From positions 82,640 through 146,639 of the forward strand of contig CALGPN010000002.1 of the NCBI GenBank assembly GCA_937960435.1: DNA of 64,000 nucleotides, written 5' to 3'. Both the position numbers and the translations under genes were made by a program. Of this stretch, positions 1 through 8,410 are shown piece after piece; positions within the stretch are counted from its first letter, which is position 1, and each line of letters starts with the position of its first letter. The notes below the pieces were generated by a model. That model did no database searches. It saw nothing but the letters and a program-made list of their open reading frames with translations, and was not told the DNA's origin. The stretch comes from an uncultured Desulfosoma sp. Lineage in GTDB: Bacteria > Desulfobacterota > Syntrophobacteria > Syntrophobacterales > DSM-9756.

Positions 1-1
1 G

Positions 2-562
2 GGGCAGATCCGCCCGAAGGGCGGCGCCATTCGCTTCGGCGATGTGCGGCTGGACCAAGTGCAGCCCTATGAAATCATTCAATACGGGCTTTCGCACGTC
101 CCGGAGGGTCGGCAGCTTTTCCCGGAGATGTCGGTTTTGGAAAACTTGGAAATGGGTGCCCTCAAATCGGAGGCCAAAGCCAAGCGGAAGGAAACCCTGG
201 AGTGGGTTTTTGAACTGTTTCCGCGGTTGAAAGAGCGCCGCCATCAGATGGCGGGGACGCTTTCGGGCGGCGAGCAGCAAATGTGCGCCATCGCCCGAGG
301 CCTTATGTCGCTTCCCCGGATGGTTTTGTTCGATGAGCCGTCCTTGGGGCTTTCGCCCCGCCTGACCCAAGAAATTTTTCGACTTGTCCAACAAATCCAC
401 AGCCAGGGCATGACCATCCTCATGGTCGAACAAAACGTCAAACAAACCCTCGCCATCTGCGATCGGGCCTACGTCCTGGAAAACGGTCGGATTGTCATGG
501 AAGGCACGGGCCACGACCTCCTCGAGGACGAGAGGGTGAAAGAAGCCTATCTCGGGCTTTAG
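2..562 (+). CDS. livF: Branched-chain amino acid ABC transporter ATPase (LivF-like), 5' truncated by window edge
   Basis: The reading frame is open from base 2, upstream of the GTG the ORF track uses at 44, so the gene enters from the left and its Walker A region is missing. Visible are the Q-loop/helical region, the ABC signature LSGGEQQMCAIARGL, Walker B MVLFDEPSLGLSP and the H-loop region. The signature LSGGEQQM and the C-terminal phrase VLENGRIVMEGTGHDLL are typical of LivF, the second cytoplasmic ATPase of the Liv/HAAT importer for leucine, isoleucine, valine or related amides. The other transporter genes would lie to the left. Substrate is inferred from family only. Confidence 0.88.
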   Translation, partial: GQIRPKGGAIRFGDVRLDQVQPYEIIQYGLSHVPEGRQLFPEMSVLENLEMGALKSEAKAKRKETLEWVFELFPRLKERRHQMAGTLSGGEQQMCAIARGLMSLPRMVLFDEPSLGLSPRLTQEIFRLVQQIHSQGMTILMVEQNVKQTLAICDRAYVLENGRIVMEGTGHDLLEDERVKEAYLGL

Positions 563-660
563 GAAACCGCCCAAGAATCCCGCCGTTATGGAGAATCTGC
601 TCTTTCTTTAAGCCTCAAGCGGAGGGCGTGAGGACTCAAGCTTCTAAGAGGGCCCGCCGC

Positions 661-684
661 GGGAAGGGAGTTACGACCCTTCCC
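661..684. terminator. Hairpin between convergent livF and CBS-ACT genes
   Basis: GGGAAGGG and CCCTTCCC form a perfect 8 bp stem with an 8 nt loop in the 143 bp gap between two convergent genes. There is no clear T-tract on either side, so intrinsic termination is uncertain, but the position suits a shared terminator. Confidence 0.35.
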
Positions 685-705
685 CCGTGCGGTTCCGAGG
701 CGTTC

Positions 706-1386
706 TCAGATGAAGATTTCCCGCCTGTTTTCCCGATGATCCACCAGATAGAGCATCTTGGCTTTTTTCTTCAGGGCTTCCGTGAGCTCACCCAGCGTGG
801 AGCGATCCAGATCATAGGCGCGGATGTAGACATGGCGAAATCCGGAAGGAGCTCGATCGTAGGAGCCGAGGATGCTGGCGATGCGACCGCCGGCGCTTCG
901 AATGAGGTCGGTCAGTTCCTTGATGGAACCCGGACGGTCTTCGATCTCAAAGGCGAACTGGACTCCCCGATGCCGCAGCCCACTGAGGGAAATGAGCACC
1001 TTGAACATATCCGCCCGCGTGATCACGCCTTGAACCTTTCCCGAGGCGTCGACGACGGGAGCTCCGGAAATGCCGTGTTCCAAGAGCCTTTCCGCAGCTT
1101 CCTCGACCGTGAAATCCATGGGGATCGTCACGGGCTTTTTGTTCATGATCTCTTTGACCTTGATGCGGGCAAGAAGATAGAGCAGCTCGTGGATCTCCAG
1201 CAGCGTGGCGTCGGACGGCGAAGCCCGTTTGATGTCGGTCTCGGTCAGGACCCCCACGAGTTCGCCGTTTTTCAGCACGGGCAGCATCCGGATGCCCTTT
1301 TCCTTCATGAGGTTGACGGCTTTCGGCATGGGTTCGTCGGGATCGATGGTGATGGCGGGGGCGGACATCCATTCTTTAATCAGCAT
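706..1386 (-). CDS. CBS-CBS-ACT domain protein, probable metabolite-sensing regulator
   Basis: 226 aa. Residues about 1-60 and 75-135 form a Bateman pair of CBS domains (MLIKEWMSAPAITIDPDEP; VKEIMNKKPVTIPMDF), which usually bind adenosine nucleotides. Residues about 140-215 look like an ACT-type small-molecule domain (VQFAFEIEDRPGSIKELTDLI). There is no catalytic or DNA-binding domain, so it is probably a soluble energy or metabolite sensor acting on a partner. GGAGAC precedes the ATG. It is last in a five-gene minus-strand run, 43 bp after the decarboxylase beta gene, so it may report cell energy state to that pump. The closest named type is AcuB-like; the physiological role is not determinable here. 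Confidence 0.85.
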   Translation of the reverse strand: MLIKEWMSAPAITIDPDEPMPKAVNLMKEKGIRMLPVLKNGELVGVLTETDIKRASPSDATLLEIHELLYLLARIKVKEIMNKKPVTIPMDFTVEEAAERLLEHGISGAPVVDASGKVQGVITRADMFKVLISLSGLRHRGVQFAFEIEDRPGSIKELTDLIRSAGGRIASILGSYDRAPSGFRHVYIRAYDLDRSTLGELTEALKKKAKMLYLVDHRENRREIFI

Positions 1387-1429
1387 GGTCGTGTCTCCGT
1401 CTGTTCAGGTTAAACTGCTGTTGTAAAAA

Positions 1430-2554
1430 TTACATGAAAAAGGACCAAAGGACACCGGCGGCTACCGCGGATCCGATCACCCCGGCGATGTTTGGGCCCA
1501 TGGCGTGCATGAGCAGGTAATTGGACGGGTCTTCCCGGTTGCCGATCATTTGGGCGACACGCGCCGAATCGGGCACGGCCGAGACCCCTGCCGCCCCGAT
1601 GAGCGGGTTGATCTTGTCCTGGCTGAACACGTTCATGAGCTTGGCGAAAAGAATGCCCCCGGCTGTGGCCGCCATAAAGGACGCGGCGCCGAGGAAGAAA
1701 ATCCCCACGGACTTGGCCGTGAGAAAAACGTCCGCCTGGGTCGAGGCCCCGACGGTGATGCCCAGGACGATGGTGACGATGTCGATGAGAGCTGTTCGAG
1801 CCGTTTGGGCCAGCCGGTCCGCAACGAGACATTCCTTCAACAGATTGCCGAAAAACAGCATTCCCAAAAGAGGCAGCGCCGCAGGTGCGAGAAAACAACA
1901 CAGCAAAAACCCGACAATGGGGAAAATGATCTTTTCGCGTTTGCTCACCGACCGAGGGTCGCTCATGCGAATGAGGCGCTCCTCTTTCGTGGTCAAAAGA
2001 TACATGATGGGCGGTTGGATCACCGGCACCAAAGCCATGTAGGAATAGGCCGCGATGGCGATGGGGCCGACGAGTTCCGGAGCCAGTTTGGATGTAAGGA
2101 AAATAGCCGTCGGGCCGTCGGCACCGCCGATGATGCCGATGGAGGCCGCCTCTTTGCTGGGAAAACCCAAGGCCAAAGCGGCTAGGAAGGTGACAAAGAT
2201 GCCCAACTGGGCGGCCGCCCCCAACAGAATGAGTTTGGGCCGACCCAACATGGTGGAAAAATCGGTCATGGCGCCGATGCCGAGAAAGATGAGCGGCGGG
2301 TAGATCCCCTGACGCACGCCGAAATAAAGGTAGTTGAGAACGCTCCCAGGCTCATAGATGCCGAGCCCCAGGCCTTTGAACACGGGAACGTTGCCCATGA
2401 GGATGCCGAAGCCGATGGGAACGAGGAGCAGGGGTTCGTAGTGCTTGGCAATGCCGAGATAGATGAAACCGATCCCCACCGCGATCATGAGCCCATGGCG
2501 GTAATCGGCCAAGCCGAATCCCGTATTTTTAAGAAAATCCAAAACCATGTCCAT
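1430..2554 (-). CDS. Na+-translocating decarboxylase beta subunit (GcdB/OadB/MmdB type)
   Basis: 374 aa from the ATG at 2554, chosen because AAAGGA lies 8 nt upstream; the track start at 2563 sits directly on the Shine-Dalgarno. It is a polytopic inner-membrane protein with the family hallmark GGADGPTAIFLTSKLAPEL and the following SYMALVPVIQPP segment. These regions carry the aspartate and polar residues that couple Na+ export to decarboxylation of a biotin-bound carboxyl group in oxaloacetate, methylmalonyl-CoA, glutaconyl-CoA or malonate decarboxylases. A gamma-like subunit lies 64 bp upstream, but no carboxyltransferase alpha or biotin carrier is in the window, so the substrate cannot be assigned. 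Confidence 0.95.
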   Translation of the reverse strand: MDMVLDFLKNTGFGLADYRHGLMIAVGIGFIYLGIAKHYEPLLLVPIGFGILMGNVPVFKGLGLGIYEPGSVLNYLYFGVRQGIYPPLIFLGIGAMTDFSTMLGRPKLILLGAAAQLGIFVTFLAALALGFPSKEAASIGIIGGADGPTAIFLTSKLAPELVGPIAIAAYSYMALVPVIQPPIMYLLTTKEERLIRMSDPRSVSKREKIIFPIVGFLLCCFLAPAALPLLGMLFFGNLLKECLVADRLAQTARTALIDIVTIVLGITVGASTQADVFLTAKSVGIFFLGAASFMAATAGGILFAKLMNVFSQDKINPLIGAAGVSAVPDSARVAQMIGNREDPSNYLLMHAMGPNIAGVIGSAVAAGVLWSFFM

Positions 2555-2618
2555 AGGCGACATCCTTTTACGAGCGGGTCACGCGCCCCATGTTCCAAAT
2601 CTTTCACCGGCGCCGGGG

Positions 2619-3131
2619 TCAAAGAGGCTCCGCGCCGTGTGGTGCCTTCTCTTCATGTTGGACGATGATTCCGGGCGTCCAGCGGTAAAACCCGCGGTCT
2701 TCTCCCGGGAGTTCTTCGATCAGGCCCAGGCGGAGCAATTCATCCAGGTGGAAGTGGGGGCGGGGGATCCCTCTTTTTTCGGCCTTTTCAAGAACCCGGC
2801 AAAGACTGAACACATCCCCTTCCAGGCGCGTCAGCCATTGAAAATACTGGTAGACTTCCAAGCTCTCCCCGCTCAGGGGAATGGTTGGGGCGGACGAAAC
2901 CTCAAGCGGTTGCCCCGGGCTTTCTTGGGCAAGAGGGCCGGGCGCCGAATACAAGGATTCACGTCTTTTAAGGCGCTGCAGCCAGGCCACCCAGCGGTCC
3001 CAGAAAAAGAGCATCTTCTCGAGCCTGGCAATGAAGGCGGCAAGAACCGCAAGACACGTAAAGACAATGATCAAACCGGCGGCGGTAATGAACCAGCCGT
3101 TGGCTGCGGCGATGGCGGAAAGTCCCGGCAT
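2619..3131 (-). CDS. Decarboxylase gamma-like (OadG-type) small membrane subunit with extra C-terminal domain
   Basis: 170 aa. The track shows a 549-codon frame, but everything before the ATG at 3131 is shadow of the acyl-CoA synthetase gene; GGAGAG stands 7 nt before this ATG. Residues about 10-38 are a single membrane helix (FITAAGLIIVFTCLAVLAA) of the OadG/MmdE kind that anchors the decarboxylase complex. A linker rich in Ser and Pro follows. The last 75 residues (LTRLEGDVFSLCRVLEK..., ELLRLGLIEELPGEDRGFYRW) resemble a small winged-helix-like fold rather than the usual zinc-binding gamma tail. That extension is unusual. Placement directly before the beta subunit supports the call. Confidence 0.7.
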   Translation of the reverse strand: MPGLSAIAAANGWFITAAGLIIVFTCLAVLAAFIARLEKMLFFWDRWVAWLQRLKRRESLYSAPGPLAQESPGQPLEVSSAPTIPLSGESLEVYQYFQWLTRLEGDVFSLCRVLEKAEKRGIPRPHFHLDELLRLGLIEELPGEDRGFYRWTPGIIVQHEEKAPHGAEPL

Positions 3132-3145
3132 GATCGACTCTCCAT

Positions 3146-3577
3146 TCACCCTTGGGAAGTTTGTCCCATCCGGTAAGGTTTTCGTTCCTGAATCAAAGAC
3201 TCGATCTTGGCCGTGATGCGCGTGGCCAGCCCGGCATCCATGCGAAAAAGGCTGAAAAGTTCCGTATTGCTGAATTGATACGTGACCGAATCCGTCAAGC
3301 AGACGGCTGTGGCGGTGTAATGAAAAGGGCTGACCAAGCTGGACCAGCCCAGGGCTTGGCCGGGCCGGCGGACCACGAGCGAGCGACCGTTGGGAAAACA
3401 CAGGAGAACCGATCCCGATTTCAGCAAAAAGAAGTTCTTTGCCAGCCCATTGGCTTGAAAGATGATCTCCCCCTCCCTGAAATGAACCACGACGGCGACC
3501 TCGGCCAGCCTCTGCACATCGCCGTCCGGAATGTCCGCCAGGAAAGGGCTTTGCTGCAGTTCCGACGCTTCCACCAT
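3146..3577 (-). CDS. Single cyclic-nucleotide-binding domain protein, no effector domain
   Basis: 143 aa, almost all one cNMP-binding (CAP_ED) beta-roll: FREGEIIFQANGLAKNFFLLKSGSV, then FPNGRSLVVRRPGQALGWSSLV, then a short helical tail. There is no helix-turn-helix, so it is not a Crp/Fnr transcription factor by itself. It lies 75 bp after the acyl-CoA synthetase and 14 bp before the gamma-like subunit, so co-transcription is very likely. Family knowledge says such stand-alone domains can bind cAMP or other ligands and regulate a partner enzyme; here the natural partners are the acyl-CoA synthetase or the pump. Whether the ligand-binding arginine is present is not clear by eye. Confidence 0.8.
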   Translation of the reverse strand: MVEASELQQSPFLADIPDGDVQRLAEVAVVVHFREGEIIFQANGLAKNFFLLKSGSVLLCFPNGRSLVVRRPGQALGWSSLVSPFHYTATAVCLTDSVTYQFSNTELFSLFRMDAGLATRITAKIESLIQERKPYRMGQTSQG

Positions 3578-3652
3578 AATATCTCAGACTCCCTCCATCC
3601 CTGAGACCAAAAGCCTCTTGCGGAAATTGGCTCTTTGAGCCTTGGCCCGATC

Positions 3653-5800
3653 TTAGCCGATGACGATGCGGCAGTCCACGGCGCAACACCCGTCGGCGGA
3701 GGCGAATAGAGGGTTGATGTCCAGTTCGGCGACTTCCGGGTGATCCCAGGCCAGGTCCGAAAGATGCACGAGAGCGTCCACAAGGGCGTCCAGATGGGCC
3801 GGCGGCTGCCCTCGCACGCCCCGAAGCAGGGGATAAAGCCGCAAGGACATAATCATTTCCCTGGCTTCCTCCATCGACACGGGAGCCAAGGCCCGCCGCA
3901 CATCCTGGAACACCTCGGCATAGATGCCGCCCATTCCCGCCACCAACACCGGCCCGAACTGAGGGTCCCGTTTGATGCCGAAAAGCATTTCCCACCCGCT
4001 CAGATGCTTTTGCACTTGAAGGCCCGTAAGCTCCCCTCGGGGGCTCGCGGTGCGAAAGCGCCGCACCAAATCGTCGAAGGCCCGCCTGAGAGCCTGCGCA
4101 TCCTGAATTCCCGTGACGACGCCGCCCATATCGGATTTGTGGACCCACTGGGGCGATACCACCTTGAGCACCACGGGGAAACCCGCCTCCTGCGCCCACC
4201 GGGCGGCTTCTTGCGGGTCGGTTGTGACGAGGGACGGGGCCGTCGGGATGCCGTAACGGCGGAGCCACTCCAAAGCAGCCTCGCCTAAGAGCACGCCGCC
4301 TTGGGCTTGGTTCTTCTCCTGGGGCGAGGGGGCTGTAGAGGAAACGCCCTCAGGGCCTTGAGCCTTCGCACCGACTGCTGGGCCGATGTCTGCGGCCCTC
4401 TGTTCAGGGACAACTTTCGACGCCCCACGCCGGCTCCGCTGCCGGAACCGATAGGTGGCCGCCAGACCCATCACGGCTTCATCGATGCCGGGAAAACAGG
4501 CGACGCCGGGAATGCGGTCGAGCCGCTCAGCCTCCTCGCGGGCGCCGTCCCCATAGACCCAGCACGCAAAAGGCTTCCGCGAAACGTTCTTTTCCTGCAC
4601 GCGCCGCAGGACTTCTTCAAAGCGCAAGTTGTCGTGAAGCGGGGAAGCCATGCGAGGAAAGATGGCCAGGACGGCGTGGGTGTCCTCATGGGCAAGGACC
4701 GTTTCGGCCGCCTTTTCCAGAACGTCCGGAAAGGACCCGCCCACCATGCCCAAAGGCCAGAGATCCACGGGATTTCCCAGGCGATGCCAGGAGATTTTGG
4801 GATTTTCCAGAAGGCTACGTGCCTTGTCGGGAAAAGGTGCGAGCTGGAGTCCGAAGTCTTCACAAGCGTCGGCGCTCATGATGCCGCAGGCGCCCGTGGC
4901 CGTGAGGACCGCCAGATTGGGGCCTTCCATGGGGCGAAAATGCAGCAACGCCTTGGACACGGCCCGCAGTTCCACCATGGAGCGCACCCGAAGGAGACCG
5001 GCTTTTTGGAAAGCCGCGTCAAAAACGGCGTCTTCCCCCACCAGAGACCCGGTATGGGAAAGAGCCGCCTGAGCTCCGGCGTGGCTCCGCCCCGTTTTCA
5101 GAACCACGATCGGTTTTCGCGTGGCAATGGAGGCGGCGACTTCCACGAAGGTCCTGCCGTCCCGCATGCCTTCCATATGGAGCACAATGATTTCCGTTTG
5201 GGGATCGTCGGCACAATAGCGCAAAGCGTCCACAAAATGGATGTCGCAGCCGTTGCCGATATCGATGGCTTTGCCGAGCCGCCCTGTAAAAGATTCGATC
5301 CCCACCTGAAGGACGCCCGATTGAGCCACCAGAGTCAGCGGAGGCGGGGACGGGTCTCGCGCAATGTCGATGAAAGCCGTAGAGAAGCCATCAAAGGCGT
5401 TCAAAATGCCCATGGTGTTGGGGCCAAGGATGCGGGCGCCGTTTTGGCGGCAGAGTTCGACCAGCGAGTCCTGCAAAGCGCGGCCTTCCGCATCGGCGTC
5501 GGCGAACCCCTGACTGATGACGACGAAATTTCGAATTCCCTTGCGAATGCCGTCTTGGACCACCGGAAGGACGCGATCCCGGCCGACGGAGATCACCGCC
5601 AGTTCCGGCACTTGAGGCACTTCGGCCACGGAGCGATAGGTCCGATGACCGAGAATCTCCGACACAGAGGGGTGGACCACGTAGATGGGCCCCTCGTAGC
5701 CGTAGCGTCGCATGACTTCTAAATTGTTGTAGGACCCGACGCCTGTCTGGCGCGTCACCCCCACAAGAAGCACCGACTTCGGATTGAGAAAAGCTTCCAT
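3653..5800 (-). CDS. Acyl-CoA synthetase (ADP-forming), fused alpha-beta subunits
   Basis: 715 aa. Order of domains: CoA-binding Rossmann (about 1-125, SVLLVGVTRQTGVGSYNN), succinyl-CoA-ligase-like domain, ligase-CoA domain with the SHTGSLVGEDAVFDAA loop carrying the phospho-histidine, then a C-terminal ATP-grasp from about 490 (YGIPTAPSLVTTDPQEAARWA; KVVSPQWVHKSDMGGV). These enzymes interconvert acyl-CoA + ADP + Pi and acid + CoA + ATP, giving substrate-level ATP in fermenting or syntrophic cells. GGAGGG precedes the ATG. It heads the run that continues with the cNMP protein and decarboxylase subunits. Substrate (acetyl, propionyl, aryl acyl) is not readable. Confidence 0.93.
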   Translation of the reverse strand: MEAFLNPKSVLLVGVTRQTGVGSYNNLEVMRRYGYEGPIYVVHPSVSEILGHRTYRSVAEVPQVPELAVISVGRDRVLPVVQDGIRKGIRNFVVISQGFADADAEGRALQDSLVELCRQNGARILGPNTMGILNAFDGFSTAFIDIARDPSPPPLTLVAQSGVLQVGIESFTGRLGKAIDIGNGCDIHFVDALRYCADDPQTEIIVLHMEGMRDGRTFVEVAASIATRKPIVVLKTGRSHAGAQAALSHTGSLVGEDAVFDAAFQKAGLLRVRSMVELRAVSKALLHFRPMEGPNLAVLTATGACGIMSADACEDFGLQLAPFPDKARSLLENPKISWHRLGNPVDLWPLGMVGGSFPDVLEKAAETVLAHEDTHAVLAIFPRMASPLHDNLRFEEVLRRVQEKNVSRKPFACWVYGDGAREEAERLDRIPGVACFPGIDEAVMGLAATYRFRQRSRRGASKVVPEQRAADIGPAVGAKAQGPEGVSSTAPSPQEKNQAQGGVLLGEAALEWLRRYGIPTAPSLVTTDPQEAARWAQEAGFPVVLKVVSPQWVHKSDMGGVVTGIQDAQALRRAFDDLVRRFRTASPRGELTGLQVQKHLSGWEMLFGIKRDPQFGPVLVAGMGGIYAEVFQDVRRALAPVSMEEAREMIMSLRLYPLLRGVRGQPPAHLDALVDALVHLSDLAWDHPEVAELDINPLFASADGCCAVDCRIVIG

Positions 5801-5958
5801 GGTCCCTCCTTCGACTTCCGCATATATCCCGCCCTGTGCGAATTGTTTGGGCGGGCCGACTCGGCTCTCTCCTTCTCCCCCCGCCGAGTGGGACGGCCTT
5901 TGTTCATGATGACGCTCAAGGCCTCAGGCGCGCTTTCCCGGTCGGTTCACTGGGCACC

Positions 5959-6783
5959 TCAACCCGAGGTTTTTTTGACAGCCGTGGTTCCCAGGGCCGA
6001 AGACCGTTCGGTGGCGGCGCGCACGGCCCCCATGACAGCCCCTCGGAAACCGCGAGACTCCAGCACTTCGAGCCCATGAATGGTCGTTCCCCCCGGAGAA
6101 GTGACCATATCTTTGAGCGCCGCGGGGTGTTTTCCGGTCTGCTGGACCATGAGCGCCGTTCCCAAAACCGTTTGGACGACCAAGTCCGCGGCGACGGGCC
6201 GGGGCAGGCCCATGAGGACGCCGCCGTCGATGAGGGCTTCCAGGAAACACAGCACATAAGCGGGCCCGCTTCCCGTCAAGCCTGTGACGGCGTCCAGAAG
6301 CTTTTCCGGCACTTCGTGCGCGACTCCGACGGCACGAAAAACCCTTAAGGCCGTCTCCATATGGGTGTCGTCGGCGAAACGGCCCCGAGCCAAGGCGCTG
6401 GCCCCGGCGAGCACAAGAGCCGGTGTGTTGGGCATGACGCGCACCACCGGGGTCCCTTCCGGCAGTGCGGCCTCCAGCACCGCGATGGGCACGCCGGCGG
6501 CGATGCTGATCACCAACGGCCGGTGGAGAGCCGAACGTCCCAGTTCTTCCAAGACCTCGGGCACGTTCTGGGGTTTGACGGCCACAACGACGCTATCCGA
6601 GGAAAGAACGCACTGGCTCAGTCCCTCCGCTGCTCGGATGCCGTAGGTGCGCGTGAGGTGTTCCGTGCGATCCCGCTGGATGTCATAGACCGTGAGGTGA
6701 TCGGGAGGAACGATCCCGGCGTGGATCAAGCCGCGCACGAGGGCTTCCCCCATGTTGCCGCCGCCGATGAAACCGATTTTCAT
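5959..6783 (-). CDS. proC: Pyrroline-5-carboxylate reductase
   Basis: 274 aa, normal length. The ATG at 6783 begins MKIGFIGGGNMGEALVRGL, the NAD(P)-binding GxGxxG-type motif at the extreme N terminus, so the longer track frame is rejected. The C-terminal dimerisation domain contains VTGLTGSGPAYV and SPGGTTIHGLEVLE, diagnostic of ProC. It performs the last step of proline synthesis, NAD(P)H-dependent reduction of pyrroline-5-carboxylate. It lies 158 bp upstream of the acyl-CoA synthetase on the same strand and diverges from the GNAT gene. Confidence 0.96.
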   Translation of the reverse strand: MKIGFIGGGNMGEALVRGLIHAGIVPPDHLTVYDIQRDRTEHLTRTYGIRAAEGLSQCVLSSDSVVVAVKPQNVPEVLEELGRSALHRPLVISIAAGVPIAVLEAALPEGTPVVRVMPNTPALVLAGASALARGRFADDTHMETALRVFRAVGVAHEVPEKLLDAVTGLTGSGPAYVLCFLEALIDGGVLMGLPRPVAADLVVQTVLGTALMVQQTGKHPAALKDMVTSPGGTTIHGLEVLESRGFRGAVMGAVRAATERSSALGTTAVKKTSG

Positions 6784-6973
6784 GGATGCCTCCGTGGGTT
6801 CGAGGATTGGCATGAAAGAGCGCCGAAGAAACGCGAAGAACCGAAAACGGCAGGCCGTGGGCCGCGCCTTTGGATCTTGTGTGCCGTGACGATTTCCAGT
6901 AAAGGGGAAGAGGTTTTCGTGATCCTTGGATGGGTAGGAGCTCCGCGAGACATGCCCAACGAAAGGTCGGACG

Positions 6974-7567
6974 ATGCCTACGATGATGCGCAGCGAAGTC
7001 CCTAAGCCCAAGGAAAGCCTCCTCAACAACGGCGAGACGGTGATTTTCAAAGCCCTGGTTCGGGACGACGAAGAAGCGGTGCGCGCTTTTTTTCATGACA
7101 TCCCGGACCACGAGGTGGAGGGATTTCGGGATCAAGTGCCGGATCCGCGCACCGTGGGGACATGGATCCGCCAGCTGGACCCGTCCCGAGTCCTTCCTTT
7201 GGCGGCGTGGAACGGCATGCGCACAAAAATCATCGGTCTCGCCTCGCTCAACCGCATGGCGGGAGCCTATAGGCATGTGGCGGAAATCTATGTGGTGGTG
7301 GGATCGCAACATCGCCAACTGGGTCTGGGGTCGTCGCTCATCAAAGAACTCATCGAAATCGGCACGCGCCAAGGCCTTTATTTTCTGAAAGCCAAGGTGC
7401 TCATCGAAAACCAGCTTGCGGTGCGTGCCTTCCGCCAACTGGGTTTCGAAGTCAAAGCCACGTTGGAAGACTATTTCATGACTCGGGACGGCAAGACGAA
7501 AGACGTGGCGCTCATGCTCAAAAGACTCCGCTTTGACCTGGAAGAAGACTTTTTCTACCTGTTTTGA
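6974..7567 (+). CDS. GNAT family N-acetyltransferase
   Basis: 197 aa. GAAAGG stands about 7 nt before the ATG. The acetyl-CoA-binding motif A is readable as AEIYVVVGSQHRQLGLGSSLIKEL (Q/R-x-x-G-x-G/S type), followed by motif B with NQLAVRAFRQLGFE. The N-terminal half resembles the acyltransferase domains attached to ADP-forming acyl-CoA synthetases (lysine acetyltransferase type), and the acyl-CoA synthetase gene is only about 1.2 kb away. Regulation of that enzyme by acetylation is therefore possible but only inferred. Divergent from proC. Confidence 0.85.
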   Translation: MPTMMRSEVPKPKESLLNNGETVIFKALVRDDEEAVRAFFHDIPDHEVEGFRDQVPDPRTVGTWIRQLDPSRVLPLAAWNGMRTKIIGLASLNRMAGAYRHVAEIYVVVGSQHRQLGLGSSLIKELIEIGTRQGLYFLKAKVLIENQLAVRAFRQLGFEVKATLEDYFMTRDGKTKDVALMLKRLRFDLEEDFFYLF

Positions 7568-7618
7568 CCGCCGTTGTGCGCCGACGTGATGGGCGGGCAA
7601 AGCCTAGCCTATATCCCG

Positions 7619-7647
7619 TTGACACACAAGGGCTGATCCGGTAAGCT
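7619..7647 (+). promoter_or_regulatory. Predicted sigma70-type promoter for the response regulator gene
   Basis: A perfect TTGACA (7619-7624), 17 bp spacer, then TAAGCT (7642-7647), about 70 bp before the response regulator ATG. Confidence 0.55.
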
Positions 7648-7719
7648 CAAGAATCATTTCACATGTTCTTGTGCCACCCTTCCCCATGGAAAGGGCCCGA
7701 GAGGCTGGAGGAAGAGCTC

Positions 7720-8142
7720 ATGGCGACCAAGGCAAAGATTCTCATAGTGGATGATGATGCGGATTTCGCCAAGTCGACGAAAATGATCCTGCTTGCCGAC
7801 GGCTATGAAGTGGTCATCGCTTCGGACGGCAAGGAGGGCCTGCGAAAGATCCAAGAGGAAAAGCCCGATCTCGTCATCTTGGACATCATGATGGAAAGCA
7901 TTTTCGAGGGCTTCAGTCTGGTCACCAGCGTGCGGTCCGATCCTCAATTGGCGGCCTTCAAAAATATTCCCATCTTGATGGTCTCCAGCGTCCGTTCGGA
8001 CACAGGGTCGCGATTCAGCTTCGAGGACGAGGAAGACATGGGATCTCTTTCGGAGCCCGACGATTACTTGGACAAGCCCTTCAAGCCCAAAGAGCTCCTG
8101 GATCGGGTCGCCGAGCTCTTGGCGCGTCGTCGGGCCTCCTGA
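7720..8142 (+). CDS. Single-domain response regulator (CheY/DivK-like)
   Basis: 140 aa from the ATG at 7720, which follows GGAGGAAG; the track start at 7663 adds 19 non-family residues. It is one receiver domain: acidic pocket ILIVDDDADF, phosphoacceptor in LVILDIMM, switch region and the DKPFKP lysine loop. An insertion before beta-5 (SVRSDTGSRFSFEDEEDMG) is longer than in CheY and typical of receivers in delta-proteobacteria. No output domain. It lies 268 bp before a REC-histidine kinase gene and may be its partner. Confidence 0.9.
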   Translation: MATKAKILIVDDDADFAKSTKMILLADGYEVVIASDGKEGLRKIQEEKPDLVILDIMMESIFEGFSLVTSVRSDPQLAAFKNIPILMVSSVRSDTGSRFSFEDEEDMGSLSEPDDYLDKPFKPKELLDRVAELLARRRAS

Positions 8143-8410
8143 AAGGGTTTCGGACGGTACCCATAAGCCCTTCCGGCCTTAGAGCGGGCCCCTGTGGAGA
8201 ATGGACCGTTCACGTGAGACACTGGGGATTTTGGAATCCTAGGCCGGGGCCGCGACAGGTCGAGAAGGCGTTGGGGCGACCGGATGAGCGGGGATCCGGG
8301 CGATCCGGACCGCAAGCCCGTGCGTCCTCAAGGGGATAAGCGAAAGACGAAGCCGTTTTGGCGATGGTCTTTTCACGCGCACAGCGGGGAATCGAAAAAG
8401 GCGCTCTCCA

